A stretch of DNA of 64,000 nucleotides from Bin87 sp963666865. Lineage in GTDB: Bacteria > Chloroflexota > Dehalococcoidia > Lucifugimonadales > UBA3495. The notes beneath the pieces are model-generated. The model saw only the letters and a list, made by a program, of their open reading frames with translations, was not told the DNA's origin and made no database searches. How positions within the stretch are numbered: position 1 is the stretch's first letter; each line of letters opens with the position of its first letter. This document shows positions 40,767 to 49,098 of this stretch, piece after piece. The stretch covers positions 3,286,001 through 3,350,000 of the forward strand of contig OY763072.1 in the NCBI GenBank assembly GCA_963666865.1, read 5' to 3'. The translations under genes were made by a program, and so were the position numbers.

Positions 40767-42403
40767 TCACTCAGCTTGGATCCTCACCACCGGAGTCGCC
40801 GGCCCTTTGCCGTTACTCTTGACGGCCTTAATCCGGTAGGCATACCGCGTGCCCACCTCTACGTCATCGTCCACGTAGCCATTTCCATCCTTGCCCACCG
40901 TGGCAGTGACAGTCCATACCTGCCCGCGCTTGATGGCGCGACGGAGGACCTGCTGATTCACAAAACGCTTGTCGTTGCTCGGGGCCCAAGCCAAGGTCAC
41001 CTGGCCGTTGGATGAACTGGCGACCAAGTCGGAAGGCTTCAACTTTGGAGCCGGCGTTGGAGCCGGGGTCGGACTGGGAGCAGGTTCCGGATCGACTGCC
41101 GACGGGTCGTTTCCGGCGCCAGTGACTTCAGAATTGTTCGCGACCCGCTGAGCGGCAAAGCTCTTGAGATCGTTGCGGTACTCATCCGAAATCACGCCTC
41201 CCAGCGTGTCAGCAAAGGCCACCGTCAAACTTTGGCTCGAAGTGACAGCCTCTTCCAAGACCAGCGTCACCGTTCGCCCTGAATAGCGCACACTTACCGT
41301 CGGGACGACAACACCGTCCACCCGTACTATGAACGCGTCTTCAATAAGCTCTCTGGCTGACCGGTCTTGGGCCTTGCTCTTGCGCAGCAGGTTCGCCGTG
41401 AGGGCGATGTTTTCGTCAAAAAAGACGATTACGTCCTTGCCGTCAGTCCGAGTGCGGGACCTCCTGAACTCGGGCGCTTTGGCGTCCACCTTGTACCAAC
41501 TGCCCGGAGCGTGACCTGCGTGCGTGATCACCGCATCGTTGCCCACCACGTCCTTGATGTATCCACCATCGGGGAAGGTCACGGAGCTTCCCACGAGGAC
41601 GACGCCGTCCCTGTCGAAATCGCCGTCTTGGACCTCGTAGCTGTAGTACCCGTCCCGCCGGCAGTTATTGACGGCGCTTTTCTCGCTGCCGCCAATGTTC
41701 AGGCTCAGAGTCGGAGACTTGTCCCGATGATGGATGACCGGTTCGCTGTACTCGATCCGGACGAAAATGCTGTCGCCCTTGGCGTAAACGTTTATTGGGT
41801 ACGGGTAGGACTTGGTGCTTGCCGCCACCTCAGAAACTGTCACGCGGGGCCGCACACCGTCCACCTTGTGGGCACTTTTGGCAGCCAAAGCGTGGTGCGC
41901 TAGGGTGGCATCGTCCCCCGAGGCGTTTCGAATGGAGGCGTCGGACCCCAGGGTAATGCTGTCGGCAGAGATTTGGATGCCGTCGGTATCCTCGTCGCCT
42001 TCAACCACGTCGTACTCGAAGATGACGTCTCGTTCATCGGTGCTGACATATCCGGCGCTGCGGGTTTCGGAACCGACTGTAACCGCGATGGCGGGAGTCC
42101 CTGTGACCGTCACGCCTGGTTAAAAGCGGCAGTGACCTGAATGGTGTCCCCGATGGCGTAGTACCCAGGTTTGCGGTAGTTACGGTAGCCACCACCGGGA
42201 TAGCAATGAAAATGGTCCAATGTCTTGCGGTTGGTGTCAGAGGAAATCGAAACGCCCGTGATCGAGGGTCCGCTAATCGCTGGCTCTAGGGCACTGGCGG
42301 GTTTGCCTTGGCTGACCCCAACCACCGCAACTAGCGCGACGAACACTGCCAAAAGCAAAGACAGGCGAGTGAATGGAGAATTTATCTTTCTTGAGATAGC
42401 CAC
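40767..42403 (-). pseudogene. Secreted SwmB/FN3 surface protein, one 1-nt frameshift
   Basis: GTG start with GGGAGG 7 nt upstream. Signal peptide (FTRLSLLLAVFVALVAVVGVSQGKPASA), then SwmB-like domains: DTIQVTAAFNQA stops at TGA (near 42112) and the next frame continues VTVTGTPAIAVTVGSETRSAGY..., the normal order of that domain. Two further SwmB-like domains (KVDGVRPRVTVSEV, KVDAKAPEFRRSRTRTDGKDVIVFFDENIAL), a Pro-Thr linker (PAPSPTPAPTPAPK) and a C-terminal FN3 domain follow. Length is whole codons plus 2, again indicating one lost base. Confidence 0.8.
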
Positions 42404-42635
42404 GTCAAAACCTCCCTTTCAATGAGTATGGCGCCCCGCCCAAACCAGGGCGGAGCACCTTTGCTTGCCTGGCAAACTGGTCACCTCATTCCTCTCACTT
42501 CCTTTCAATTGCTGCCCCAGACAAACGTGGACCAGAGTTGCTCGAACCAATTCAGCGAAGACCTCTGATCTAGAGCCTGTTTGGGCACCGATCATTATAG
42601 GCCACGAACCGTATTATCTACGCATTATTAACCCT
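42404..42635. other. Intergenic stretch without recognised gene
   Basis: AT-richer than its surroundings. It contains the upstream region of the SwmB protein and the end of a transposase fragment; I see no convincing gene. Confidence 0.5.
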
Positions 42636-42639
42636 TTAT

Positions 42640-43060
42640 TTAATATGATTATCGGTGTAAATCCGTGGTCGTAAGCACGATTGGTCGGCATAAGCCAAAG
42701 GCTCCTGAAACTTGATGCTCGCTGGATGGGCACGTAAGGGCCGGGCCTGCCCTGTGCTCCCCGACCAACGGCCACGCGACGCGGCGGCGGGTGTCCCAGC
42801 CCGAGACGAATACTGGGAGGACAGTAGAAACCGGGATCTAAACGCAATCTGGCGATTAGGGTGACCGTTTCCCGAAGAGACTGGCAGAAGTGGGGCAAAT
42901 CCAGCACCGTGAGAAAGGGCAGAACCCAGTACCGGCCGGTCCAAGGGACCTGTCCCAGCTACATCAGGGACACCCGGCGCAAACCGCTGGTCTTGACGGT
43001 GTAACTCCGACTGGAGCGGACTACATCTCGGTAGCCCCCCATGTAAAAGGCCACGAACTA
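42640..43060 (-). pseudogene. Second, diverged DDE transposase fragment
   Basis: The minus strand reads (in pieces) VSLMWLGQVPWTGRYWVLPFLTVLDLPHFCQSLRETVTLIARLRLDPGFY, matching two separated parts of the neighbouring transposase (WISLMWLGQVPWAGRHW...LPVLTVL and LLHCCQSLREPITLIARLRLDAALY). The stretch between them, including the first catalytic Asp, has been deleted. It is a relative, not a copy, of the pseudogene at 43.1-44.5 kb. Confidence 0.7.
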
Positions 43061-43279
43061 TGTACCAGTAATCTGCGAAATCGCCAGGAACTATAGGCCA
43101 GTTCGCCAAGCTGGACTTTCCGCAATTCAAGCGGCGTATGCGAGGGAGTCCACCATTCGGTGGTACAGAGCGACGGGGAATTCCTGCGTGTCGGGGTTGC
43201 CGGCCGACAGTGAGAAATCGTCCGACGCCAGCCACCGGTGCCGACGCACCAGGGCGATGGCGTCCACGAAGGTCGGCGA

Positions 43280-43294
43280 TCCGCCTCAGGCGGA
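43280..43294. repeat. TCCGCC-TCA-GGCGGA palindrome in transposase
   Basis: On the minus strand encodes YDPPEADRR where AWY-A... would be expected. Confidence 0.85.
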
Positions 43295-43471
43295 TCGTAC
43301 CAGGCGGCGGTGCGCGGGGTGATGGGATGCTGTTTCTGCAACGAATGGGCGGCCAGGGTGGTCCAGGAGAAGAGGCCCAGCAGAGCCGGTGTGGTGCGGG
43401 CGATGGCCAGGTCGGACCACTGGCGCTGGGTCTCCATGCCCAGATGGGTGCGCGCCTCCTGAAAGAGCCTG

Positions 43472-43490
43472 CCCCGTACCTGATACGGGG
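43472..43490. repeat. CCCCGTACCTGATACGGGG palindrome in frame in transposase
   Basis: The palindrome also seen nested in the REP-like repeats. Here it lies in coding sequence as a 24-nt in-frame insert encoding PYQVRG plus two residues. Confidence 0.85.
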
Positions 43491-43912
43491 TGACCTCGAG
43501 TTGCCAACGGAAGACAAACCATTCCAGGATCTCGGTCGGGTCTGCCGATGGGTCGGTGCAGAGGAGGGCCTGGGGGTCGAAGGCACCCTCGGGATCGCGG
43601 ACCAGCACCCAGCGGATGAGGACGGGCGGCTTGCCCGAGCTGTACCAGACGGCGGTCTGGGAGGTAAGTTCCACGATGCGGGTGGTGCCGTCGTACCATG
43701 CGGCGGCGGCGACGATCCACGGCACGTCGGCCTGGTTCAGGATGGTTTTCAGGGAGGGTCGCCGGGGGCCTTTCAGGGCAGACCGGCCTTTCTGACCCGA
43801 CGGCCGTGGCGGCGCTGGGGCGTAGAGAGCAGCGTCCAGACGCAGTCTGGCGATGAGGGTAATGGGCTCGCGCAGGGACTGGCAGCAGTGGAGCAAATCC
43901 AGTCCGCCTCAG

Positions 43913-43927
43913 GCGGATCGCCCACCA
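43913..43927. repeat. TCCGCC-TCA-GGCGGA palindrome in transposase
   Basis: Follows LILVGD on the minus strand, encoding GDPPEADW, and shifts the frame before LLHCC. Confidence 0.85.
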
Positions 43928-43991
43928 GGATCAGCTGACGCTGGGGCAGCCAGCGACGCAGCTGAATGACCATCTGCCTGGCCCAGTCGGT

Positions 43992-44006
43992 TCCGCCTAC
44001 GGCGGA
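43992..44006. repeat. TCCGCC-TAC-GGCGGA palindrome in transposase
   Basis: Between QQQGRR and WARQMVIQLRRW on the minus strand. Confidence 0.85.
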
Positions 44007-44128
44007 TTGTGCCGGCGTCCCTGCTGCTGGTAGTACCGTGACGAGGGCGCCAGCACGGTGAGCACCGGCAGAGCCCAATGGCGTCCCGCCCAGGGCACCT
44101 GTCCCAGCCACATCAGGGAGATCCAGCG

Positions 44129-44143
44129 TCCGCCTATGGCGGA
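44129..44143. repeat. TCCGCC-TAT-GGCGGA palindrome in transposase
   Basis: After HQLVKA on the minus strand; creates a stop codon (TAG in its loop) in that frame. Confidence 0.85.
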
Positions 44144-44702
44144 CTGGCCTTGACCAGTTGATGGCGACTGGAACGCACCGCATCCCGGTAGATTCCCCGG
44201 GCCCTGATCTTGGCGCCGCGACGCGGTTCCAGGGTTTCCCGATTGGTCAATGATCCCATGCCGAAGACCAACGGTCCGTCGCCCCGATCCAGGTGTTGGA
44301 GCAAAAGCAAAAGCAGGACGCGGGCGACCCCACGGGACGACCACACCGCTCGATTGAGCACCTCATGGTAGCGGGCGTAGTCGCGCTGGTCGCTACGACC
44401 CATGACGCGGAGTGCCGCAGCCACGGTGCGCTGGCCCGGTACCAGTATGGCACCCACCAGCAGGAGTTGAGCCTTCTGCCAGGTCGGGTTGGTGAACAGC
44501 ATTGCCAAGGGAAGAAGAACGGCCACAATGGCATCGGGCAGGGTGAGCATGGCTGGACCTTCAGTGATGTTTGGGGCAGGCCAGCTTACCCTGTCTTTAT
44601 ATTTTTCCTAAATTTTGCGTAAACTCCAGCCCAGGGCAACGCTGGTTGGCGCCGTTCGATGCGGCCGACTTTCGGCAGGACGCTGAGTATTGTTTAGTAT
44701 GA

Positions 44703-44777
44703 TGGTGGAGGCTAGGGGATTCGAACCCCTGACCCCCTGCTTGCAAAGCAGGTGCTCTCCCACTGAGCTAAGCCCCC
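44703..44777 (-). tRNA. tRNA-Ala(TGC)
   Basis: Minus strand: acceptor GGGGGCT pairs with AGCCTCC including the G3:U70 wobble that identifies tRNA-Ala. D-arm AGCTCAGTGGGAGAGC, anticodon loop CTTTGCAAG (anticodon TGC), T-arm GGGGTTCGAATCCCC and an encoded CCA are all present. It sits directly beside the transposon-rich region, a frequent integration landmark. Confidence 0.97.
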
Positions 44778-44843
44778 GGGTCGTAAAGCGCGACGGGAGT
44801 GGCCGCCGTTCAATACTACCATCTACATCCGTGCGCCGGCCAA

Positions 44844-45875
44844 TCACACGTCAATAATCAACACCCACATCGGCGCTTTCCCGATGTCGTACACTTCCAA
44901 CGGCTCCAGCGCCCCGCTGTCCTGGCTGATCCGGTAGGATGCCAGCCGGCCCGACTCCAAGCCCGACGCATACAGGTAATTGCCCGTCAGGTCCAGGCTG
45001 AACGCCCGGGGCACCGGCTCCGTGGCCGTCTGGCCGAGCGGTGTTAGGCTGCCATCCTCCCGATCCACGGCGAAGCCGGCAACGCTGTTGTGCCCCCGGT
45101 TGGGGGCGTACAGGAACCGTCCCGACGGCGTTATCTGTATCTGCGAGCAGGTATTCCGCTCGGTGAACCCGTCCGGCAGCGTGGGCACCGTCTGGAACGG
45201 CGACAGAGTGCCGGCGTCCCCGTCGAAACTGTACGCCGTGACGCTGCAACCCTGCTCATTGGAGGAATAGACCACGTCCAGGTTGGGGTTGAAGCAGATG
45301 TGCCTCGGCCCTTCCGGGGAGGTGGGTACGGCCCGGTCAGGAGTGTTCGGAGTGAGATGGCCCGTCGATTCGTCGAACCTGAACTGGAAGATAGCGTTGG
45401 GCCCGGTCTGCGATCCCTCGGCGATGTGGGGCACGAAGGCGTAGCGATTGGAGGCGTCGGTCTGTATGTAGTGAGCGCCGATGCCGGTTTCCCGCCATTC
45501 AATCGGCGCCGGGTTCAGATGGCCTTCGTCATCGAAACCATGCACTCCCACCCGCGCCTGGTAGTAGTAGGCGGAAAGCAGGTAGTTCCCGGTGCGGTCG
45601 GTGGAAATATGCACCGGGTTCCCGCCCAGGTTGATGTCGTTGATCCGCTCTAGGTCACCGCTGCCGGCCTCAATACGGTACGACGTAAGACCGAACTCCC
45701 CAGGCCGTCTCCGGCCAACGAAGAGGAAACGGCGCTGCGGGTCCGTCGCCATGGGCGCCGGCATCCCGGCCAGGTGGTACTCCACACGGTTGCTCAGGCC
45801 GCCCGTGGCCTGGTCCAGGTCATAGCGGGCGATGATGTCGTCGTCTTGCAGCGATACGTAAAGATAGGTAGCCAT
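44844..45875 (-). CDS. Lactonase family beta-propeller (YbhE/6-phosphogluconolactonase-like)
   Basis: A 343-aa protein; the second ATG was chosen because GGGAGG lies 8 nt before it. Repeating propeller blades are visible: MATYLYVSLQDDDIIARYDLDQATGGLS, NPVHISTDRTGNYLLSAYYYQARVGVHGFD, GPRHICFNPNLDVVYSSNEQGCSVTAYSFDGDAGTLSPFQTVPTLP, SGRFLYAPNRGHNSVAGFAVD, PRAFSLDLTGNYLYASGLESGRLASYRI. The family hydrolyses lactones (E. coli Pgl acts on 6-phosphogluconolactone). It heads a three-gene minus-strand group with an acyl-CoA-dehydrogenase-like protein and an F420 enzyme, so a different lactone is possible. Confidence 0.85.
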   Translation of the reverse strand: MATYLYVSLQDDDIIARYDLDQATGGLSNRVEYHLAGMPAPMATDPQRRFLFVGRRRPGEFGLTSYRIEAGSGDLERINDINLGGNPVHISTDRTGNYLLSAYYYQARVGVHGFDDEGHLNPAPIEWRETGIGAHYIQTDASNRYAFVPHIAEGSQTGPNAIFQFRFDESTGHLTPNTPDRAVPTSPEGPRHICFNPNLDVVYSSNEQGCSVTAYSFDGDAGTLSPFQTVPTLPDGFTERNTCSQIQITPSGRFLYAPNRGHNSVAGFAVDREDGSLTPLGQTATEPVPRAFSLDLTGNYLYASGLESGRLASYRISQDSGALEPLEVYDIGKAPMWVLIIDV

Positions 45876-45888
45876 ATCCATAACCTCC

Positions 45889-47064
45889 CTATTCCATGAC
45901 CCGGGCGTCGGGCAATCCCAGCAAGAACTGGCCGTGGTTTTCGTAAGCGGTGTCGCTGACCATCTGGTGCTGCGCCGCCGCGTGGACGTCGCGGAGGCAC
46001 TGCTGCAATATGCTGGTGGTGAACAGCGCGGCGCCGCCTCCGTAGTGGAAAGCCCGTGAGGTCACGTCAACCGCGACGTCGGTGGTGTAGGTGGCGCAGC
46101 TCCGCATCCGGGCCTGCAACGGCGGCGGCGGGGTATGCCCGGCGCAAACTGATTCCCACGCTTCTTCCAGTATTTCCACGTTCAGCGACCGGGCGGCGCG
46201 CAGTCGCATATCGCACTCTCCCAGCATCCATTGAAACGCCGGCCGGTTGGCCAGCAGGTTCACGGAGTTGTAGCCCCGCGTCTTGGATGCGGCCACCTCG
46301 GTTATCGCGTCCAGCGCGCGCCGGGCCACCCCCAACGCGAAGGCTGAATGCTCGTTGGTGACGAACCCCGGACGGCCCAGGCGGTACAGCGCGCCGCCCC
46401 GTACCGGCTCGGTCAGCGTCGAGTCCCAGGCGAACCCGTCCGGGACGAACAGATCATTAACCGAAAAATCGCAGCTGCCGGTGCCGCGCAGTCCCATCAC
46501 TCGCCAGTTATCGTGGACCTTCACCTTGTGGCGGGGCATTATCACCCGCAGCTGACGCGGATACCCGTCGAACCCGTTGACCACCCGCGCGCCGGCGGAT
46601 ACCCATTCGGCGTGCTGGATCCCGCTGCCGAACTGCCAGCGCCCGGTGACGCGGTAGCCACCGTCAACGGGCGTAGCCGTTCCGGAGGGCGCGGCGGCTC
46701 CCGCCACCTTGGGCGGGTCGCCACGCACGAAAACTTCCTCAATGGCGTCGTCCGGCAGAAAGGCCGCCAGACCGCCCAGGCTGGCTGCGCCGATCATCAG
46801 GCACCAGCCCGATGACGGGTCGATGCGACTCACCGCCTCAAGAACATCCAGTTGGGTGACCAGATCGGCCTCGGCGCCGCCCAAAATGTGGGGCATCTTG
46901 AGGCGGAGAAGACCCGATTCGTACAGAGCCTCCACCGACGCCGACGCCAGTGTGCCGATGCGTTCCGACTCCTCGGCGTTGGCCTCCAGAGTATCGCGCA
47001 CGCTTTCCACCGCTTCCATCAGGACGCGATGTTTATCATCACGGTCATAGGGGAATCCGTCCAT
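45889..47064 (-). CDS. Acyl-CoA dehydrogenase-like flavoprotein (two-component monooxygenase type)
   Basis: A 391-aa protein with the ACAD fold: N-terminal helices (LFESGLLRLKMPHILGG-like ALYESGLLRLKMPHILGGAEADL), SRIDPSSGWCLMIGAASLGG, the beta domain (GGYRVTGRWQFGSGIQHAEWVSAGARV...VMGLRGTGSCDFSVNDLFVPDG) and a C-terminal helical domain (ARSLNVEILEEAWESV). SGI/GTGSCDF and lack of the catalytic Glu base in its usual place fit the group D flavin monooxygenases (HsaA/HpaB-like) rather than true acyl-CoA dehydrogenases. It lies 13 bp after the F420 enzyme gene. Confidence 0.8.
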   Translation of the reverse strand: MDGFPYDRDDKHRVLMEAVESVRDTLEANAEESERIGTLASASVEALYESGLLRLKMPHILGGAEADLVTQLDVLEAVSRIDPSSGWCLMIGAASLGGLAAFLPDDAIEEVFVRGDPPKVAGAAAPSGTATPVDGGYRVTGRWQFGSGIQHAEWVSAGARVVNGFDGYPRQLRVIMPRHKVKVHDNWRVMGLRGTGSCDFSVNDLFVPDGFAWDSTLTEPVRGGALYRLGRPGFVTNEHSAFALGVARRALDAITEVAASKTRGYNSVNLLANRPAFQWMLGECDMRLRAARSLNVEILEEAWESVCAGHTPPPPLQARMRSCATYTTDVAVDVTSRAFHYGGGAALFTTSILQQCLRDVHAAAQHQMVSDTAYENHGQFLLGLPDARVME

Positions 47065-47077
47065 TCCGGCACCCACT

Positions 47078-47995
47078 CTAGTCGTCCACCTTCGGAAGCA
47101 CGTCCTGCACCAACGCGTCCATCGTATTCAGCAGTTGCTGGAGGTTGCCGCAGTCGTGGCAGTTGATCTGGAACTCTTCCAGCCCGGCCTCCTGGCGGTA
47201 TCGCTTCATATCCGACACGATCTGGTCTGGGGTGCCGTACCCAATCGGGCGGTCACCATCAGCGACGGAACGGCCCGAGATGCTGCTGATGTTCACCCGG
47301 AAACTCATCCGCACCCGGGGCGGCTCGTCCCGACCGATTTCGGCGGACACGTCATTGAGGTACTGCCAGTTGCTGACTAGGCTCGGCAGTGGCGTGGGCG
47401 TCGGCTGCCACACCTCGGCGAACCGGGCGGCCCGCCGCAGCGAGGCGTGGCTGGAACCGCCGACCCAGATGGGCGGATGGGGCTGCTGCACCGGCTTGGG
47501 GCTGGTGTACAGGTCGTCAAAGGAGAAAAAACGTCCGTGGAAAGATACGGGGTCCGGATCCCAGCAGGCTTTCCACAGGCGCAGGTATTCGTTGGTGCGC
47601 GCGCCGCGTTCCCGGTGGGGTACGCCCAGAGCGTTGTACTCGTCCTCGTTCCAGCCCGCTCCCACGCCCACGATGGCTCGTCCGTTGGACATCTGGTCCA
47701 GCGTGGCAATCATCTTGGCCGTAACCACCGGGTTGCGGTAGGGCATGATCAGCACCGACGTGCCCAGCTTGATGTTCGATGTGCGCGACGCTACGTAGGC
47801 CAGGGACATCAGCGGGTCGTACACCTGCCGCCACGGTTCGCTCCGCGCCGAGCCGTCCACGATGACGTGGTCGTTGACGAACACCGCGTCGAAACCCAAC
47901 TCGTCGGCCTTTATCGCCGTGTCAAGGATGCCCTGCGGCGAGGCTGCAAAGCCCAGATAGTCCGCGTTGGGCAACCGGAAAGAATATTTCACCAT
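47078..47995 (-). CDS. LLM-class F420-dependent oxidoreductase
   Basis: A 305-aa luciferase-like TIM barrel: MVKYSFRLPNADYLGFAASPQGILDTAIKADELGFDAVFVNDHV, LMSLAYVASRTSNIKLGTSVLIMPYRNPVVTAKMIATLDQMSNGRAIVGVGAGWNEDEYNALGVPHRERGARTNEYL, PHPPIWVGGSSHASLRRAARFAEVWQPTPTP. These motifs (VGVGAGWNEDEY, PIWVGG) are those of F420-dependent enzymes, which use the cofactor regenerated by NpdG (3.7 kb). It shares a transcript with the flavoprotein downstream, so a two-enzyme oxidative step on an unknown compound is plausible. ATG has AAGGTGG upstream. Confidence 0.88.
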   Translation of the reverse strand: MVKYSFRLPNADYLGFAASPQGILDTAIKADELGFDAVFVNDHVIVDGSARSEPWRQVYDPLMSLAYVASRTSNIKLGTSVLIMPYRNPVVTAKMIATLDQMSNGRAIVGVGAGWNEDEYNALGVPHRERGARTNEYLRLWKACWDPDPVSFHGRFFSFDDLYTSPKPVQQPHPPIWVGGSSHASLRRAARFAEVWQPTPTPLPSLVSNWQYLNDVSAEIGRDEPPRVRMSFRVNISSISGRSVADGDRPIGYGTPDQIVSDMKRYRQEAGLEEFQINCHDCGNLQQLLNTMDALVQDVLPKVDD

Positions 47996-48114
47996 GCGTA
48001 CCACCTTGCGAAATCAACGCGTTTCGCCGCAATGATATTGCCAACGCCAACTTGAAACAAGTACAGACCCGTTGGATAATCTCGCCACGGATTCAGTAGT
48101 GCAGGAGGATCAGT

Positions 48115-49002
48115 ATGTCCAAGTTCCGTATCGTTCCCCACGGCAGGCTGCAGGAATGGGTGGCCGAAGAAAAGGGATACTTTGCCGACGAGGGCCTGGA
48201 CTATGAGTTCGTGGCGTCCAATGGGCCGAACGCAACGGTCAACCCATCGGTTGATTCGGCGGAAGGCGCGCCAATGGAAATCAAGCGCGGCGCGTTTGAG
48301 TCCATGGCAGCGGGCCGTGCCTGCGAGATCAGTTCCGCGTGCCACTGGGCAGTCGGCATGGCCGCCAGCGCGGCCCACGGCCGGATGTGGGGCCACGCCT
48401 ACTCGGTGACGCCCAGCGCCATCTGGGTTGCGCCGGAGTCACCCTTGCAGAACCCGGAGGACCTGGCCGGGGTCGAGGTGGCCGTGGGCTGGCACTCAGG
48501 CAGCCATTTCTCCGCGTTGCAGGCTTTGCAGAGTGTCCTCCCTCCCGACCGCATCAATCTTCAGTTCGTTGGCGGCCCCCGGGACCGCTTGCAACTGGCG
48601 CTGGACCGCCGGGTGGAGGCCGCCAACGTCTTCGGCGCGCCCGGCTACGTGCTGGAACAGCAGGGGTTCCGCAAGGTCATGGACACCAGCTTCATGATCG
48701 GCTTCCTCATCAACGGCGACGCCACCGACGACCAGCTGTGGGCCTACTTCAAGGCTCTACAGCGGGCCCAGCGGGAAATCGACGCGGCCAAGGAACAATA
48801 CCAGCATTACTTCCTCAAGGAACTGCCCCAGCGATACCACACCATCTTCGACCCCAGGAAGGCGGGCATCGGCGAGCGCATGGTGTTCGAACCCTACACC
48901 AGGGAGATGTTTGACCGAACCCACCGCTGGATGCTGGACTGGCAGATATTCCCCGAAGGCCAAGTAGGCAGCGTGGCCTACGAAGAAGCGGTGTTGGTCT
49001 AG
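48115..49002 (+). CDS. Periplasmic-binding-protein fold (NMT1/THI5-like), no signal peptide
   Basis: A 295-aa protein with AGGAGG upstream of the ATG. The NMT1/SsuA-like fold is seen in QEWVAEEKGYFADEGLDYEFV, a switch at GWHSGSHFSALQAL and VGGPRDRLQLALDRRVEAANVFGAPGYVLEQQGF. No signal peptide or lipobox precedes it, so it is not an ordinary ABC substrate-binding protein unless the start is wrong; a cytosolic enzyme or ligand sensor is possible. It is divergent from the F420 operon and faces the dihydroxyphthalate-decarboxylase-like gene. Confidence 0.75.
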   Translation: MSKFRIVPHGRLQEWVAEEKGYFADEGLDYEFVASNGPNATVNPSVDSAEGAPMEIKRGAFESMAAGRACEISSACHWAVGMAASAAHGRMWGHAYSVTPSAIWVAPESPLQNPEDLAGVEVAVGWHSGSHFSALQALQSVLPPDRINLQFVGGPRDRLQLALDRRVEAANVFGAPGYVLEQQGFRKVMDTSFMIGFLINGDATDDQLWAYFKALQRAQREIDAAKEQYQHYFLKELPQRYHTIFDPRKAGIGERMVFEPYTREMFDRTHRWMLDWQIFPEGQVGSVAYEEAVLV

Positions 49003-49027
49003 GCTCAACGGGGGACGTTTACGAATT

Positions 49028-49055
49028 GTAGGGGCGACGCATGCGTCGTCCCTAC
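49028..49055. repeat. Family A-like palindrome (GTAGGGGCGACG variant)
   Basis: GTAGGGGCGACGCA/TGCGTCGTCCCTAC hairpin followed by GTTTTCG. It ends the preceding gene and could be a terminator for both converging genes. Confidence 0.75.
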
Positions 49056-49098
49056 GTTTTCGCAGAACCACCGAAACTGCAACACCACACGGCCAGAT

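Larger units (their letters stand above)
43127..44550 (-). pseudogene. DDE transposase (IS701/IS4-like) broken by several palindromes
   Basis: Starts MLTLPDAIVAVLLPLAMLFTNPTWQKAQLLLVGAILVPGQRTVAAALRVMGRSD and, across several frames, continues to a C-terminus ...RMVDSLAYAA. Family segments RGAKIRARGIYRDAVRSSRHQLVKAS, WISLMWLGQVPWAGRHWALPVLTVLAPSSRYYQQQGR, LILVGD, LLHCCQSLREPITLIARLRLD, WFVFRWQLEVT, FQEARTHLGMETQRQWSDLAIARTTPALLGLFSWTTLAA occur in order. Breaks coincide with TCCGCC palindromes at 44129, 43992, 43913 and 43280. A CCCCGTAC palindrome (43472-43490) adds the in-frame peptide PYQVRGRL after EVT. Confidence 0.8.

Noticed and set aside
48115..49002. ThiY/SsuA-type secreted substrate-binding protein
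   Set aside because: No signal peptide or lipobox at the well-supported start and no permease nearby; reported as a PBP-fold protein without transport role.
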